A DNA stretch of 64,000 nucleotides from NCBI GenBank assembly GCA_013398015.1, contig VZRR01012419.1:373900-437899 (forward strand), written 5' to 3'. Positions 1 to 11,640 of this stretch are shown piece by piece. The notes under the pieces were generated by a model. That model had not been told where the DNA came from and ran no database searches. It worked only from the letters and a program-made list of their open reading frames with translations. Made by a program: the position numbers and the translations under genes. How positions within the stretch are numbered: the stretch's first letter is position 1; each line of letters starts with the position of its first letter. The stretch comes from Oreocharis arfaki (Eukaryota; Chordata; Aves; Passeriformes; Paramythiidae).

Positions 1-1149
1 CTTAAAGCACAGGGTGAAAATCTGTTCCCTTTGGATACACCAGTACTGACTCCCATGGTTCTCATACTCAAGTTTTGTTTAGTTTCCAAGGTATGGCATT
101 ATTTATGTATTCTTTTCAGAAGATCTTCTTTAAAATAATAAAAAAAAGAAAGATGAAAGGCCATCTTAGATGAAAGTTTTCTTGGGCATTCATTTGAAGA
201 TAGTTTTCTTGGGGAAAAAAAAAAGAGTTCTCATCTGAGTCTCAAGAGGAACAACAACATAAATCTATTGACTTCTGCTTTCATTGATGTGATTGGCTTT
301 GCATACAGAGGGAAAGACTAAAATGACAAAATGTCTTAATTGCACCATGGTGTGAGAAAGGGAGGAAACAATTGGATAGTAAAAATTACCTGCAGGACAT
401 GAGGGTATTGATTGATTTTGCTTTTAATCCATCATCTCTCGGAAAAGAGGCAATATTGCCCGTAGAATCTTTGAATTGTAAAGAACAAATGTTGAATACT
501 TGAGAGAATTTAAGTAGAGAGAGGTTAAGTAGGCTCTGGCTTAGATTTGCTCACTGACTTGACATGTTCACTGAGTGGCCAGTAGCTCATCTGGTCTTTG
601 ATGAAGACTGCCTATTCTAAAATAAATAAATTAATAGGTACCACTCCACTTCTCTTATCCTATGACTTCTTCCATGATTAGAAATAGAAAACCCCTAAAT
701 TAGTGGGAACAGGTCAGCTTGCCTGATTTTTGGAATACCATATTTCTAACTAGCAAAAGTAGAATTTCCCACATCTACTGGGAAAGCTTTCAGTGTTTTT
801 TGACACATCCAGCTGGCTTTCAGAGAGAGACGAAGGAATGATTCCGTATGGGTGTTCTGTCTGGGAATAACAGTGAGCAATGACCTTCACTGAAAATTAC
901 ATCTTGAACTTCTTCCCTTTAGTTTTTTCTTTTTGAATAATAGAAATATCAGATATAGGCAATTTCTGTTGCTGTTGAATGAGACAGTGTAATACTTTTA
1001 TATGGCTTTTCACATCAACAGACCAACAAGAAAATTTGTACTATATAACGCAAAGGGAAAATACCACACAAAGACTTGGTTTTGATTCACAAACTAGTGA
1101 ATGGTCAGATGTAATTCAGCTTTTCTGTCTCAGTGTAATGCTTTCTCTC
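1..1149. other. AT-rich unique sequence, nothing recognised
   Basis: Ordinary AT-rich non-coding sequence with short A and T runs. I see no open frame with a familiar motif, no repeat family and no RNA gene. Confidence 0.6.
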
Positions 1150-1350
1150 CAGTGGAGGCAACAGCTGGAGTGGAGCGTCCAGTTCTGATCTCCGAAGTAC
1201 CAGAGAGACATGGAGCTCCTGGAGCTGGTCCAGCGGAGAGCAAAGAAGATGATTGAGGGACAGGAGCCTCTCTCTTATGAGGAAAGGCTGAGGCAGCTGG
1301 TCCTATTCATTATTGAGAGGAGAAAACTGAGAGAGGATTTCTTTTATTCA
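1150..1350 (+). mobile_element. CR1 LINE fragment, ORF2 C-terminal part
   Basis: Conceptual translation gives the CR1 ORF2 C-terminal block: VQF-W-P-like residues, then MELLELVQRRAKKMI at about 1210-1260, then LSYEERLRQL. This block lies downstream of the reverse transcriptase domain in avian CR1 elements. Only about 200 bp remain, with frame changes and no octamer-type 3' end, so this is a dead fragment. The reading direction places the element on the plus strand. The edges are approximate because the flanks fade into AT-rich sequence. Confidence 0.88.
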
Positions 1351-3470
1351 TATCAAAATTCTCAGCTGAAATGCCAGGGGCAATAAAGCTTCAACTTTGT
1401 AACAAAAAAAACAGAGAAAGAGAGAAAAGTGACTCAGAGATTGTGGTTTTAATGCTGTTTTTCCTTTTAAACTATGTGCATGTTGCTTAGTTTTTTGCCC
1501 TTTTGTTTTCCCCTCAGTTAAAGAGAAGATCCTGGGAAATACTCATAACAGCTCATAATTATTTTCCATCTCTTTTCACCTACCTCTATGGCTAAACGTT
1601 CTGGGAGATAATATATACAAGGTTGTTTTCTTCAGGAGTTACAGTTAACATGTTACTGGACGACTTCTAGCATTTGGACATACCATGATAAAGTGGAAAA
1701 ATATCCACCTGGCAACAGAGGTTGCCAGGTTGGCAGCAGTGTGAGTCAGAAAATGCAGTTTTATCTTTAAGTTCATCATTGCACAGAGAAGAAATGTATC
1801 TGTCAGAGTATTACATTCTGGATTTTTTTGTTATCTTTTATATTTCCAGATATCGGGAAAAATAGACTGGATCTAGTCATTTATGAATCACAAATGTGTT
1901 TTCAAGCAAAAATGATGGTAGATTTATTTTATGAAAAATCTGAAGCATGGATGCATAAGCATCTTAGTACTCTATAAATTACTTTAATGCCATATGGACA
2001 ATACGATTGGTATAGCAAGCAATCTCAAAGAGACATTAATCATGGGAGATTCATTGAAAAAAAAAAACCACCAAGCCAGTGAAAACAACAAAATAACCTA
2101 TATAGAAAGCTGAACATCTCTCAAGAGTGTTGATAATTGGGTGGCTTAGTTTTCCGTGAAATTATTCTTTCAGTTCTTAACATCTTCAAGCATTCTTGGA
2201 AGGGACGTTATGCCTACATAGAAGATCCCAAAGGAATTTGAGGATGATAATTTTTAATTTCTTTAATTCTGCTTTATTTCTGTTGACTGAGAAAATAAAG
2301 ATTTGGATTTACTGGCTTGATTCCAGTGGTTCTTTTTTCTCCCATGTAAATAAAAATTCTTGGTGGACTTTAAAAGGTCAGTCTTGGTTCAGCACTATAT
2401 ATGTCTTCTATGCTTTAATGAGCCTGTGCATTCAGACACATAATGTGATACTTTGAGATTCACATAACTACACCTGAGACTGAACAATGTCGCTTATAAG
2501 ATCGTAGATTAATGACTGTCCATTTTATGAACAGGGTTTTTTTTATCTTTTATAGAGGGCCACGAAAGCTAGAGTACATAAATTTGTTATTCATTCCTAT
2601 TAAAACTCGTTTTCTGTTACCTATAGTTACAGCGAGCTATTAAATATAATTACCTAGCACTTTTGAAAGTCAGTTTACTATGGAAAAGTAATGTAGCTAT
2701 TAGAATGACCATTTTTTTTAATGTACAGATTTAAATGCACTATCTAAAACTTCAGAAGAAAATAAGAGCTGTACCATGGTTCCCTCAACATCCACAAAAC
2801 ATGGGGAAGCTTCTGTGTATTTTACATGAGGTATTATTGATACCTAAAGAGGCAGAAAATTATTCATATCCAGGTTTTGTTTCATTTTTCTGTGCTTCCT
2901 TTTCAGAAGAGTTATGGTTGTTTTCTAACATTCACAGTGTTTTGCTGCCTATCTAAAAGATAGACGGTCAGGTCATTTTCTAAACTTGTACATAACCACA
3001 AAGCTGAGAAGATTTACTGAGCTAAGAATCTGGACATTCAGGACCTTCAAGCGCTAAGATTCTTGCTTTCTTACTCAGTGCTACTTGAGTGTCTGAGAGA
3101 AAGGCAACTGCTTTTTCCAAGTTTGGTAATATCAGACACTGCTGAAATAGCTGCTGCTTGAAATGTCACCTTCAAGTACAAATCGAACGTGTTATTTAAT
3201 TCAGACTCTCTGATCAATTATCCAGACTGTAAAATAATGTAACATCAAGATACAGCTCCTCTAAAAGCAGGACCTTGTGAGGATTTAGGCCGAAAATACC
3301 TACAGAATATTTCAAATTAACTGCAGGGTTATCTTAACAAGTATTTTTCAAAAGCCACTAACTGATAATCAAGAAATACATGGATAATGTAGGTAGCAAT
3401 TTTTCATCTTGGTTAATACGGGTTTGCTGCTTTGGTTTGATGCCACACAGTATCCTTATCAGAACTGTTC
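1351..3470. other. Unique AT-rich sequence, nothing recognised
   Basis: No repeat family, exon-like segment or RNA gene could be recognised. Short open frames here have no familiar motif and fit chance in AT-rich DNA. Confidence 0.55.
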
Positions 3471-3474
3471 TCAA

Positions 3475-3625
3475 GATAAAACACAGAAAAACCCACAAAA
3501 CCCCAAAACCCCACAAAACAAAACAAAAATCTCCAAACCAAAAAAACAAAAACCAAAAAACAAACAAACAAAAAAAACAAGAAAAAAACCCCTTTCACAA
3601 AAGTAGAGTAAAAATAAAAAAGCCA
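3475..3625 (+). repeat. A/C-rich low-complexity tract
   Basis: About 150 bases made almost only of A and C on this strand, with runs such as CCCCAAAACCCC and CAAACAAACAAA. It is strand-asymmetric and has no fixed period. It causes overlapping lysine/asparagine/threonine-rich open frames on one strand and phenylalanine/valine-rich ones on the other, which are not genes. Confidence 0.85.
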
Positions 3626-4844
3626 AACACCATGACACTTAAGAAAAATTGATATTTTTGCACTGGTTATTTAGGTACAAATTATAGATGAGGTAATTGA
3701 ATCTGACTGGATAAATTATCTTCCTAAATGTAGATTCATGTTTCTGGACAGCATGACATGTAGTTGACATGTCCCACCACACAGAGAAGCACATCACTTG
3801 TATGTGGGATGAACAAACCTAGTCAGCAATATAGTCTTCTGGGATTATTGTCTGACGGAATACACATTGCTAACAGCTGTCATGCCCTTGGAAGAACAGT
3901 ATTTTGCAAACCTTAAAAATATTAGTTTTAAAACAGATTCATGGACAAATTTCAATCACAGCCAGAGGAAGGTAGAGAGTTGTGGGATGCCTGCAGCAAT
4001 TACCAGGACAGCAAGTTCCTTGCTGGCACAGGGAAATAGCTGTGTCTTACGTGCAAGAAACTTTACAGAGATTTCTTCTAGGAAACCATCTCACATCCTG
4101 AGTTGTGAATGGGAACTTCTTCAGAAAAGGAGAGGAATTGAGAGGCAGCTGCACCAGAAATGAAACTTAAGGTATTCACAAGATGGGAAAATTTTATAAA
4201 TTATTTTCTAAGAGCCCATTTACTGACAGATGAATAAATACAATTATAAAAAGTTTGCTGAAAAATACCACCGCTTGAAGTCATGTCCTGTTCTATTACA
4301 GGCCATCAAGTCAAGTGGAGAGCTGACAACATCTGACATGTAGAAGGTTGTGGCCAGCAAAGCATAATGCTAAATGTCAGGAATAAGATACAATAAATCT
4401 GAAATCTGTTGTATCACACAGAAAGGTATTAAAACTCAAGGACATCCAGTCATCTATTCCAAAATCTTTAGGAAATATGCTGTGTGAATGTAATTGTTAT
4501 CGCCTGGCTAAGTATGTTTTTATAGATTTACTTTCACCCAACTATTTTCAGTTGGTTGAGGAGATGTGAGATAATGCAATTATTGCTAATATCAAGACAA
4601 AATAGTGGTGTCTGCTGCTCTTGAAAGGCAGCCTGGATGTACTCTGACAGGGGGAGGATACACATGGACGACACCTGCAACATCTGGAGCCAGTTGGTCC
4701 AGTTTGCCCAGTATCTGGCAACATTTTACACCTTATTGCAGGCTGATGTTTACCAACATCAATCACAATCATCACAGCTCCCTCCCACCCCGGTACAAGG
4801 TGTGTGGAGGGACATACACACGAAGACCTGACTGTCTTTCATGG
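3626..4844. other. Unique sequence, one unassigned open frame
   Basis: A 98-codon open frame on the plus strand (3867-4163) has no motif I recognise. Nothing else supports a gene. The part nearest the following CR1 (about 4600-4840) is GC-richer and might be a decayed extension of that repeat, but I cannot show this. Confidence 0.5.
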
Positions 4845-5182
4845 TGGTAACACCCTGTCCCAAAGTGCCCCAGCCTACACACACCTTTAAAACACTTCTA
4901 GGGAAGGCAATTCCACCACTTCCCTGGGAAGCTTGTTCCAATGCTGGACCACCGTTTCAGTGAGGGATTATTTTTCTAATATCTAATCTAAACCTCTCCT
5001 GGTGCAACCTGAGGCCGTTTCTTCTTATCCTGTCACTTAGTACCTGGGAGAAGAGACTGGCCTCCACCTGGCTACACCCTCCTTCCAGGTGGTTATAGAG
5101 AGCAATAAGGTCCCTCCTGAGCCCTCTTTTCTCCAGGCTAAACACCCCGAGCTCTTTCAGATGCTCTCTAGACCCTTATTCA
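4845..5182 (-). mobile_element. CR1 LINE 3' region (ORF2 C-terminus)
   Basis: Read on the minus strand, positions 5145 to 4957 encode the well-known CR1 C-terminal block: FSLEKRGLRRDLIALYNHL, then GGCSQVEASLFSQV, then a basic HQERFRLDIRK segment. The equivalent consensus order is SLEKRRLRGDLI, then LFS, then RFRLDIRK, as in avian CR1 ORF2. Sequence below 4957 matches the post-ORF part containing the familiar 'ccaaag-cccc-agcct' string. The copy is 5'-truncated as usual, and the terminal octamer repeats are not visible. The frame is still open over about 62 codons. Confidence 0.93.
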
Positions 5183-7907
5183 GCTTCATTGCTCTTCTTC
5201 AAGCACTGCTGTGGGTATAGATCTTGATACACAGTCAATGGACTTGCATGCTCACGTTGTTGGAAAGATAAAGTGTGATTATTTCAGAATAACTTTACGC
5301 AGGAAATTTTGTGTAGAAATCTCAGCATTAATATTAAAATCAAATATGGAACACAACTATTGGAAGTACTTGTTGATATGTATAAATTTTCTGATGAGAG
5401 GGGATCAGATTAGTACCTTTAGTTCTTACTGTGATCTGTCCTAGATTTTTATCAGTTTATCTGAGCAGTTAGAAAATGTCTGCAATAGAAAAACTCCACT
5501 TGTTTTCTTAAAATGGATATTACTTTGTAGCTTTTATGCTAATGTCTTGATGTTGTTTTGCTTAACAGACAAGTTTAATATCAAAAGCAAATTAACAAGG
5601 TCAAGCAATGCAAAGGAAACTATCCTTTTATATAGTACTTGCAAGTGTTCATTTCATGGTAAATAAAGTATTATATATTTCACATTATTAGAATGAATAA
5701 TGATATCCTAGGGTTTAATTCATGTAGCAAAATCAGACATATTTGTGTATAACATCTGAAAATGAGCCATTCATTAGAAGTTCACTTAGGTGTACAGTAT
5801 TACTACTATGTTTAAAGGTTTAAACTAAAAATTTTCAATCCTTAAACATGAACAAAAGTTCAGCAAAATACAAGCTTAATTTCCATTTTCAAAGTGATAC
5901 TAACTAATTTATGTGGTCTTCTTAACAGCATTGTTTTAAATGAGGCATAAGAAGGTAATAGCAAAAATTAATTTCCATACCCAGAAGCCCTGTTGGATAA
6001 TACAATGTAGGTATAATCCCAGATTATTGATGATTACGGACTTCAGGATTTTAAGTAAAATGAAGGAAAAAAACTGCATAACATTTTTGTAAATAATACT
6101 CCTATCATGCATGCACCAATAATTATGTTTGAAAGTTGCTATGACAAATAAATTTTAAAGATTTTAATTTGACAATCTTTGCCTTCACCACTGCTTCAAG
6201 GCCAGAAAATAATTTTCTCTTACATTTGAAATGGGTGACACGGCCTTACTTTACAGATTGCTTTTAAAAAAATACTGTAAAACCCACAGCAACAAATCAC
6301 ATGATAATCAGCTTAGTTTAGATTTTCCCCGTATTTCAGAATAACTTATTTCTGTATGTTTAACACAGATGATAAGATTTCATTTTTGAAACCAAGCGAG
6401 TCAGCTACATCCTTAAGAAAAATCACTCCTTTTAATATTTTTCCAGATTAATTTTTTTCCTCTTAAATGTCTTTGAGATTAAAACATGTTAGCATATGTG
6501 ACACAACAGTTTTTCCATATTGTTGACTGTCCAGGGACAGCCATGAAACTACAGAAATGTAGATAAGGATTTTGACATAGAATCTGGAAGCGTGTAATGA
6601 ATATTGCCAGTGGACTTCTAGTGTTGAATCACCACAAGGCCATAAATTTTGTGCTAGAGCTATCAACTCAAGAAAAATTCAATCTAACATGATCAAACCC
6701 TACCTTAGAAACATAGAGCTTTTCAGATTAAAACCAATGTTACAGCATAGCCTCTGTGTATGAAATTTTTCCCCACCTTTCTGTTTATTTTTTCATGTTC
6801 TTTATCATCTTGTTATTTAGATGTCTAGAACACAAGTCTGAGAACTTAGCTGTAGGGAAAAAAATAAAGCTTTTTACTCAATTCAGAAGAAAGAAAATAA
6901 AGCCAAAAATAACACTTGGCATATTCATAAAGATATAATTTATTAAGCACCTATTAGCAAAAACAGCAAGTGCATATGTACCAAAGACATATACCATGCT
7001 ACTACAGTATCTCTCTCACAGCACTATCTACTGAGTGTTATCAGAATAGAGAAGCCCTGTTACACTTCCTCACAAACAATTATGAAGGGCAGAGGACCAG
7101 CTGACACAAACAAACTGCCAGAAATGTTTTATAAACATGATGTAGCTACTGCGCTAGTGGTTAGCGCATTGTACTTGATTTCACCGGGGTAAAGAAAAAA
7201 AATGAAAGAAAATTACAGCCATGCTCCAGCTCTGGGTGGGCTATGGTACCACAACCATTTTATCTCCCTTAAAAATACCTTCCAGAGGTAGATGCTTTGG
7301 GCTGTGTTTCTTATGTACATTTATAGATTTAATTAGCCTTCACCCTCAGAGCATGTTAATCCTGAGCAAACTGCCTGGGTCATGCACAACCTGAGTAAGT
7401 GTTGACACTGAAGGGAAGGTAGAAGGTGAGAAAAATTAGTCAAGGCTAAGAGAAAAGAGCAAATAATTGCAACTGGATTTCAAGGTACAATTTACAGGTA
7501 AATGAAAAATTTTATTTTCAGGGCTTTTTGCTTTTAAGTCTGTAAGTTCCGGACGACATAGTTGTACAAGTGTCTGCTCAGAAATGAGTATCCCAAATGG
7601 AAGGATTATATGCTGGTCAGGTAATGGCTTCATCTGTGTATAGAGCTTGACAAAGGATTAAATTACATAATTTATGGTCCTGTCTGTATGTGAGAACCAG
7701 ATCTTGGCTGCAAGGAGTAGCTGGCTGCTGTTGCAATGCTGAAGCAGGTAGCAGCATGAAAATGGTAGTAGCACATGCGCTATGAAAGTCTGTGAGATGG
7801 ATATGGCAGATGAAGATGGAGAAATGCTGATACTATCAAAATTTTGGTTCATCCAAACAACCACTGGTTGTAGCACCAGGAGTGTGGTTTGAGGTTATCT
7901 GTGCTGC
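5183..7907. other. Unique AT-rich sequence with a tRNA-like D-arm patch
   Basis: About 2.7 kb of AT-rich sequence without a recognisable gene or repeat. A short patch at 7144-7190 resembles the 5' half of a tRNA, but it lacks a T-arm, so it is not called as a gene. Confidence 0.55.
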
Positions 7908-8990
7908 AGTGCACAGAAAGCATAGGTTGGGAGGCATTTCTGGTGGTCATCCAGTCTCATCTCTTGCTAAAAGCAAAAAAATCAATGGTGTATCGTGTTA
8001 ATCAGAACCTTTTTCAGTCAAACTTCCACATCTCTTAGGTTAGAAGTGCTACAGTGGAAAACTTTTGTTTTTCCCTTGCTGTATATTAAGCATGCTACCC
8101 TTCAGCCTGTTGCTGAGTACTTCTGCCTCCTGGCATGCCTGGCTCTCACTATCCATGTTCCACAAAACCAGTACGCTCAGCCTTTCCTACTAGACGTGCT
8201 CCAGTTCCCCAGTTATCTTGGTGGACATCTTAAAATTTATCAAGATCTTCTTTGATCCAGGAGACACAAAACTCAGAGTAAGAATACAGTTGAGAGTTTA
8301 TGAATACTGAATAGAGGCAAACAACCACTTCCTTAAACCTGTTTCCTACACTTTGCCAGAGCAACCTAGTATGCAGTTAGCCCTCATTACTGCAAGGACA
8401 CACTGCTGACCCATCTTCAGTCTGTTGTCCACTATGGCCCTCAAGAATTTTTCTTTGAAGTCCCTTTCTAGCTGTCACTTTTTGAATTTGTTCCTCACAT
8501 GGACATGACTGCAAGTGTTGTTGCTGAATTTTGTGATTCCTGTCTTCTCTTCAGATAATAATCTTGAGTTCCCTTTGACCTTAGTTGATCCCTTCAAACA
8601 GCACTGCTCCATACACGTGAGTCTCATTTGCAAACTTGCCAAGGAGTTACAGCTCATCATGTGAGTTGCTAAAGACATTAAACAGTGTTGGTTTCTGGAT
8701 CAGCCTCTGTCAAATGCCTGACAGCATTCGTAGCCGACCTTCCAGCTGTCAGCACTAGCCTTTGAGCAAAACAATCCTGCCACTTTTTAACTCCCCAGTA
8801 GTCCATTCACTCAGTCTCTGGTAATGAGGACGAGAGAGACCATTATGAAAAGCCACAGTGAAGGTGAAAAATAGCTGCTGCTCTCCACCTGCCAGCTAAC
8901 ACACCAGGAGACGGCAGGAAGGTTCGTCATGCACATGACGCCCTTTATAAATCTAGGGTGACTATTCCAGCCTTGTTGTTTTTGAATATG
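7908..8990 (-). mobile_element. Old, diverged CR1-type LINE copy
   Basis: On the plus strand the order of strings follows the reverse complement of avian CR1: 'ggaggcatttctggtggtcatccagtc' near 7930, 'ggacacactgctgacccat' near 8396, 'gtctcatttgcaaacttgcc' near 8620, and 'aaacagtgttggtttctgg' near 8680. These match the 3' half of CR1, the DSTKFADD-to-3' end segment read backwards. The copy is heavily mutated, with stops in all frames. The strongest matches lie between 8380 and 8870. The ends are approximate. Confidence 0.75.
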
Positions 8991-11004
8991 TATGCTTCAT
9001 GGGTAGAGACTCTGTCATGCAGTGGAGCATGTAATTAAAATCCAGGTACCCTGATATTTCCTTCTAACATAGCAGTTAAGCTGTGTGCTTTGAGTGTGCT
9101 CTGATACCTTGGTGCACCAAGGGGCCAGGAAATAAAATGCTCTTGAAGACATCTGCAGGGCAGTGAGGGATCCCCCTCTGGGCCAAGTAGGACCACATTG
9201 GTTAATACATCCAGCTATGTATGACCAAGAAGTACTTATTTCAGTTTAGGCAGAAAAAGTAACTCGTCCAAGTTACTTGGATTGGCTCATGCAAACTGGA
9301 TTTAGGCCATAAATCATGCAAGTGCTTATTTGGGTTCTAGATTTAAAACCTCTCTTTTAAATGCTGTAAAGAGCCATTCTGTCTCACACTTCATTAAAAT
9401 GTATAAATAGTTATTCGGATTCTCTATATCTTGCAACATTCCAGTTGCCTCAAAGAGTGCATTATTTTTATATGATCATGTGGAGATTTCATAAGGAGAG
9501 TGATCTCACATCCTGTACATGTTGCTTTCTTAACATCCTGACTGATGGATGGTGTATTTTCAGCACAGCATTTCAGAGCAAGACATACTATATAGATGAG
9601 AACAAAATTTACAGAACTCATAATAATTTTTTGACTTTATTGAATTGCACTTGGAGCCCAGCCCAATGACTAAAAAAAAAAAAAAGGCTAGAAAAAATTT
9701 TCAAGATTAGATTCCATGCAGTTTTTTTCTTTCTTTTCAAATAACGCTGGTGTTCCCATACTTGCTCTGAAAGGAGTATCTTGCCCTAATACTCCATAAT
9801 TTTAAGCCTGGACAATCACTGCCCTCAGTTAAATTAAAAAATTGTTTGCATGGGTTGATTTTGAGCAATTAGTCTGTGCTGCTGGCGTATACATTTCACT
9901 TTTTGTTAGAACAATTAGATTAGAAAGTTTTACAGGGTCAATATTAAACATGGTTAAAAAGAAAATTATTTTTCCCTAACTGCAGTTTGTAGCAGCTCAC
10001 CAGAAATAAAGAAATTGAATTTCATCTAGCAGTGAGATTACCCATCCATTAAAGCAGTCTTCCAAGGCAGACTTAGATGAAACGTGGTGTTTCTAGTTCA
10101 CAGTATTTTGCAGTTTTGATCCAATTTGTCAGAAGATTATCTTTTTTCGTGTGTGTCTTTCATAGAATCCAGTCCATAGATATACCCTACTAAGGATATA
10201 GGGGAGCTCTGGCCCAGGAACTTAAAGTCTTCTTGCTCTTCAAGAAGGATCGAGGTCACTCAGGACTTCCAGATAGTACACTGTAGGCCCAGGAGCAAAA
10301 ATCCTGAAAGCCAAGAAGGAATTTGAGGAGACCAGGGATTCTTAAACATCTTTTAGGAAATGATAGTCGTCATAAAACACCAACTCAAAAAAAATCCCAA
10401 CCAATAATCAGATTCAATATTATCTTCTATTAAACAGAGGAATCTAAATATTTAGACTGTGTCTTAGGATCCCTATCGATAACTACAAAAAACATGTATC
10501 AATGTTCACTTTAAAGCAAAGTTGTCTACATTCACAGAAAAAGTTTTACTGGAGACATGACTCCAGAAAGACAGCAATGGTTTTACTGGGGCAGCAAAAT
10601 TGGAGGGAACACAGCAACTCAATGAACAACATGATGAGCTTTGACATATGCATTGTGCATTTCAGAAATGAGTTGTCCAAACCAGCCAACTCTAGAGCAG
10701 AAATGGGCTGAAAAAGAGAAAGAAATGTGTGTACCTGAGATTTTTCTGCAAAATTACTATTGAAATGTCCTGACAATAAGCAAAGGCATACTAATTTAAA
10801 AGATTTAATTTTTTAAATGGAACTGTGTGCTGAAATGCAGGGATATATTTTTATTCTGCGAGGAAGCACTTAGCACAAAGAAGTGTGAGAAAAGCACTGT
10901 AAATCTCCACTTAAGTAAACAAAGGAATAACAAAGAGGTGAATGTAAGCTTGCAATATACCAGAATTATATAGAATAATAAAGTAGTTTGACTTAGGAGG
11001 TACC
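8991..11004. other. Unique AT-rich sequence
   Basis: No recognisable gene or repeat family. A run of 14 A at 9672-9685 has no polyadenylation signal upstream at the usual distance, so I do not read it as a retrocopy tail. Confidence 0.55.
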
Positions 11005-11640
11005 TTTACAGGTCATCTTGTTTAAGACACCCTGCTAATAGATCAGGTTGCTCAAAGCCTCATCTGACCTGGCCTTGAACACTGCCAGGGGCTTCCCTCT
11101 CTGGCTTTCTTGTAGGACCCCTTCAGGTACTGGAAGGCTGCTATAAGGTCCTGAACGCTCCTTTTCTCTGGCTGCACAACCCCAGGTCCTGCAGCTTTTC
11201 TTCACAGGAGACGTGCTCTAGCCCTCAGATCATCTTTGTGGCCCTCCTCTGGACTCACTTGAATAGGTCCACGTCTTTCATATTCTGAGGAGCCCAGAGC
11301 TACATACAGGACTCCGGGTACAAGGGCAGAGCAGAGGGGCGGAATCCCCTCCCTTGACCCGCTGGCCACGCTGCTTTGGATCCAGACCAAGATACAACTG
11401 GCTTTCTGGGCTTGGAGTATGCACGGCTGGGTCATGTCCTTCGCATCAGGGCTGCTTTGCCCAGCCTGTATTAAGTTTGCAATTGTCCTGATCATGGTGC
11501 AGGACCTGTCACTTGGCTTTCTTGAGCGTCATGAGAGAGCCTTCTCAGAGACCTGCCTCATAAGCCTATCAGTCCTGTCCCTCTGGATTGTATCCCTTCC
11601 CTACTGCATGTCTGTTTCACCACACATCTAGTACAATCCC
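11005..11640 (-). mobile_element. CR1 LINE 3' region
   Basis: The plus strand carries the reverse complement of the CR1 3' portion: 'aggttgctcaaagcc' near 11045, 'ctggccttgaacactgccag' near 11070, 'gcagcttttcttcacagg' near 11190, and 'ctggactcacttgaatagg' near 11250. It continues through the 3' non-coding segment to about 11635. It is a 5'-truncated, diverged copy. The 97-codon minus-strand open frame inside it (11202-11495) is remnant sequence, not a gene. Confidence 0.88.

Noticed and set aside
3380..3652. Overlapping open frames on both strands rich in K/N/T or F/V
   Set aside because: They come from an A/C low-complexity tract, where stops are rare by composition.
7144..7190. A tRNA gene
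   Set aside because: There is no T-arm with a GGTTCRA-type box B and no acceptor stem pairing.
9672..9685. Retrocopy poly(A) tail
   Set aside because: No polyadenylation hexamer is found at the normal distance upstream, and 14 A is common by chance here.
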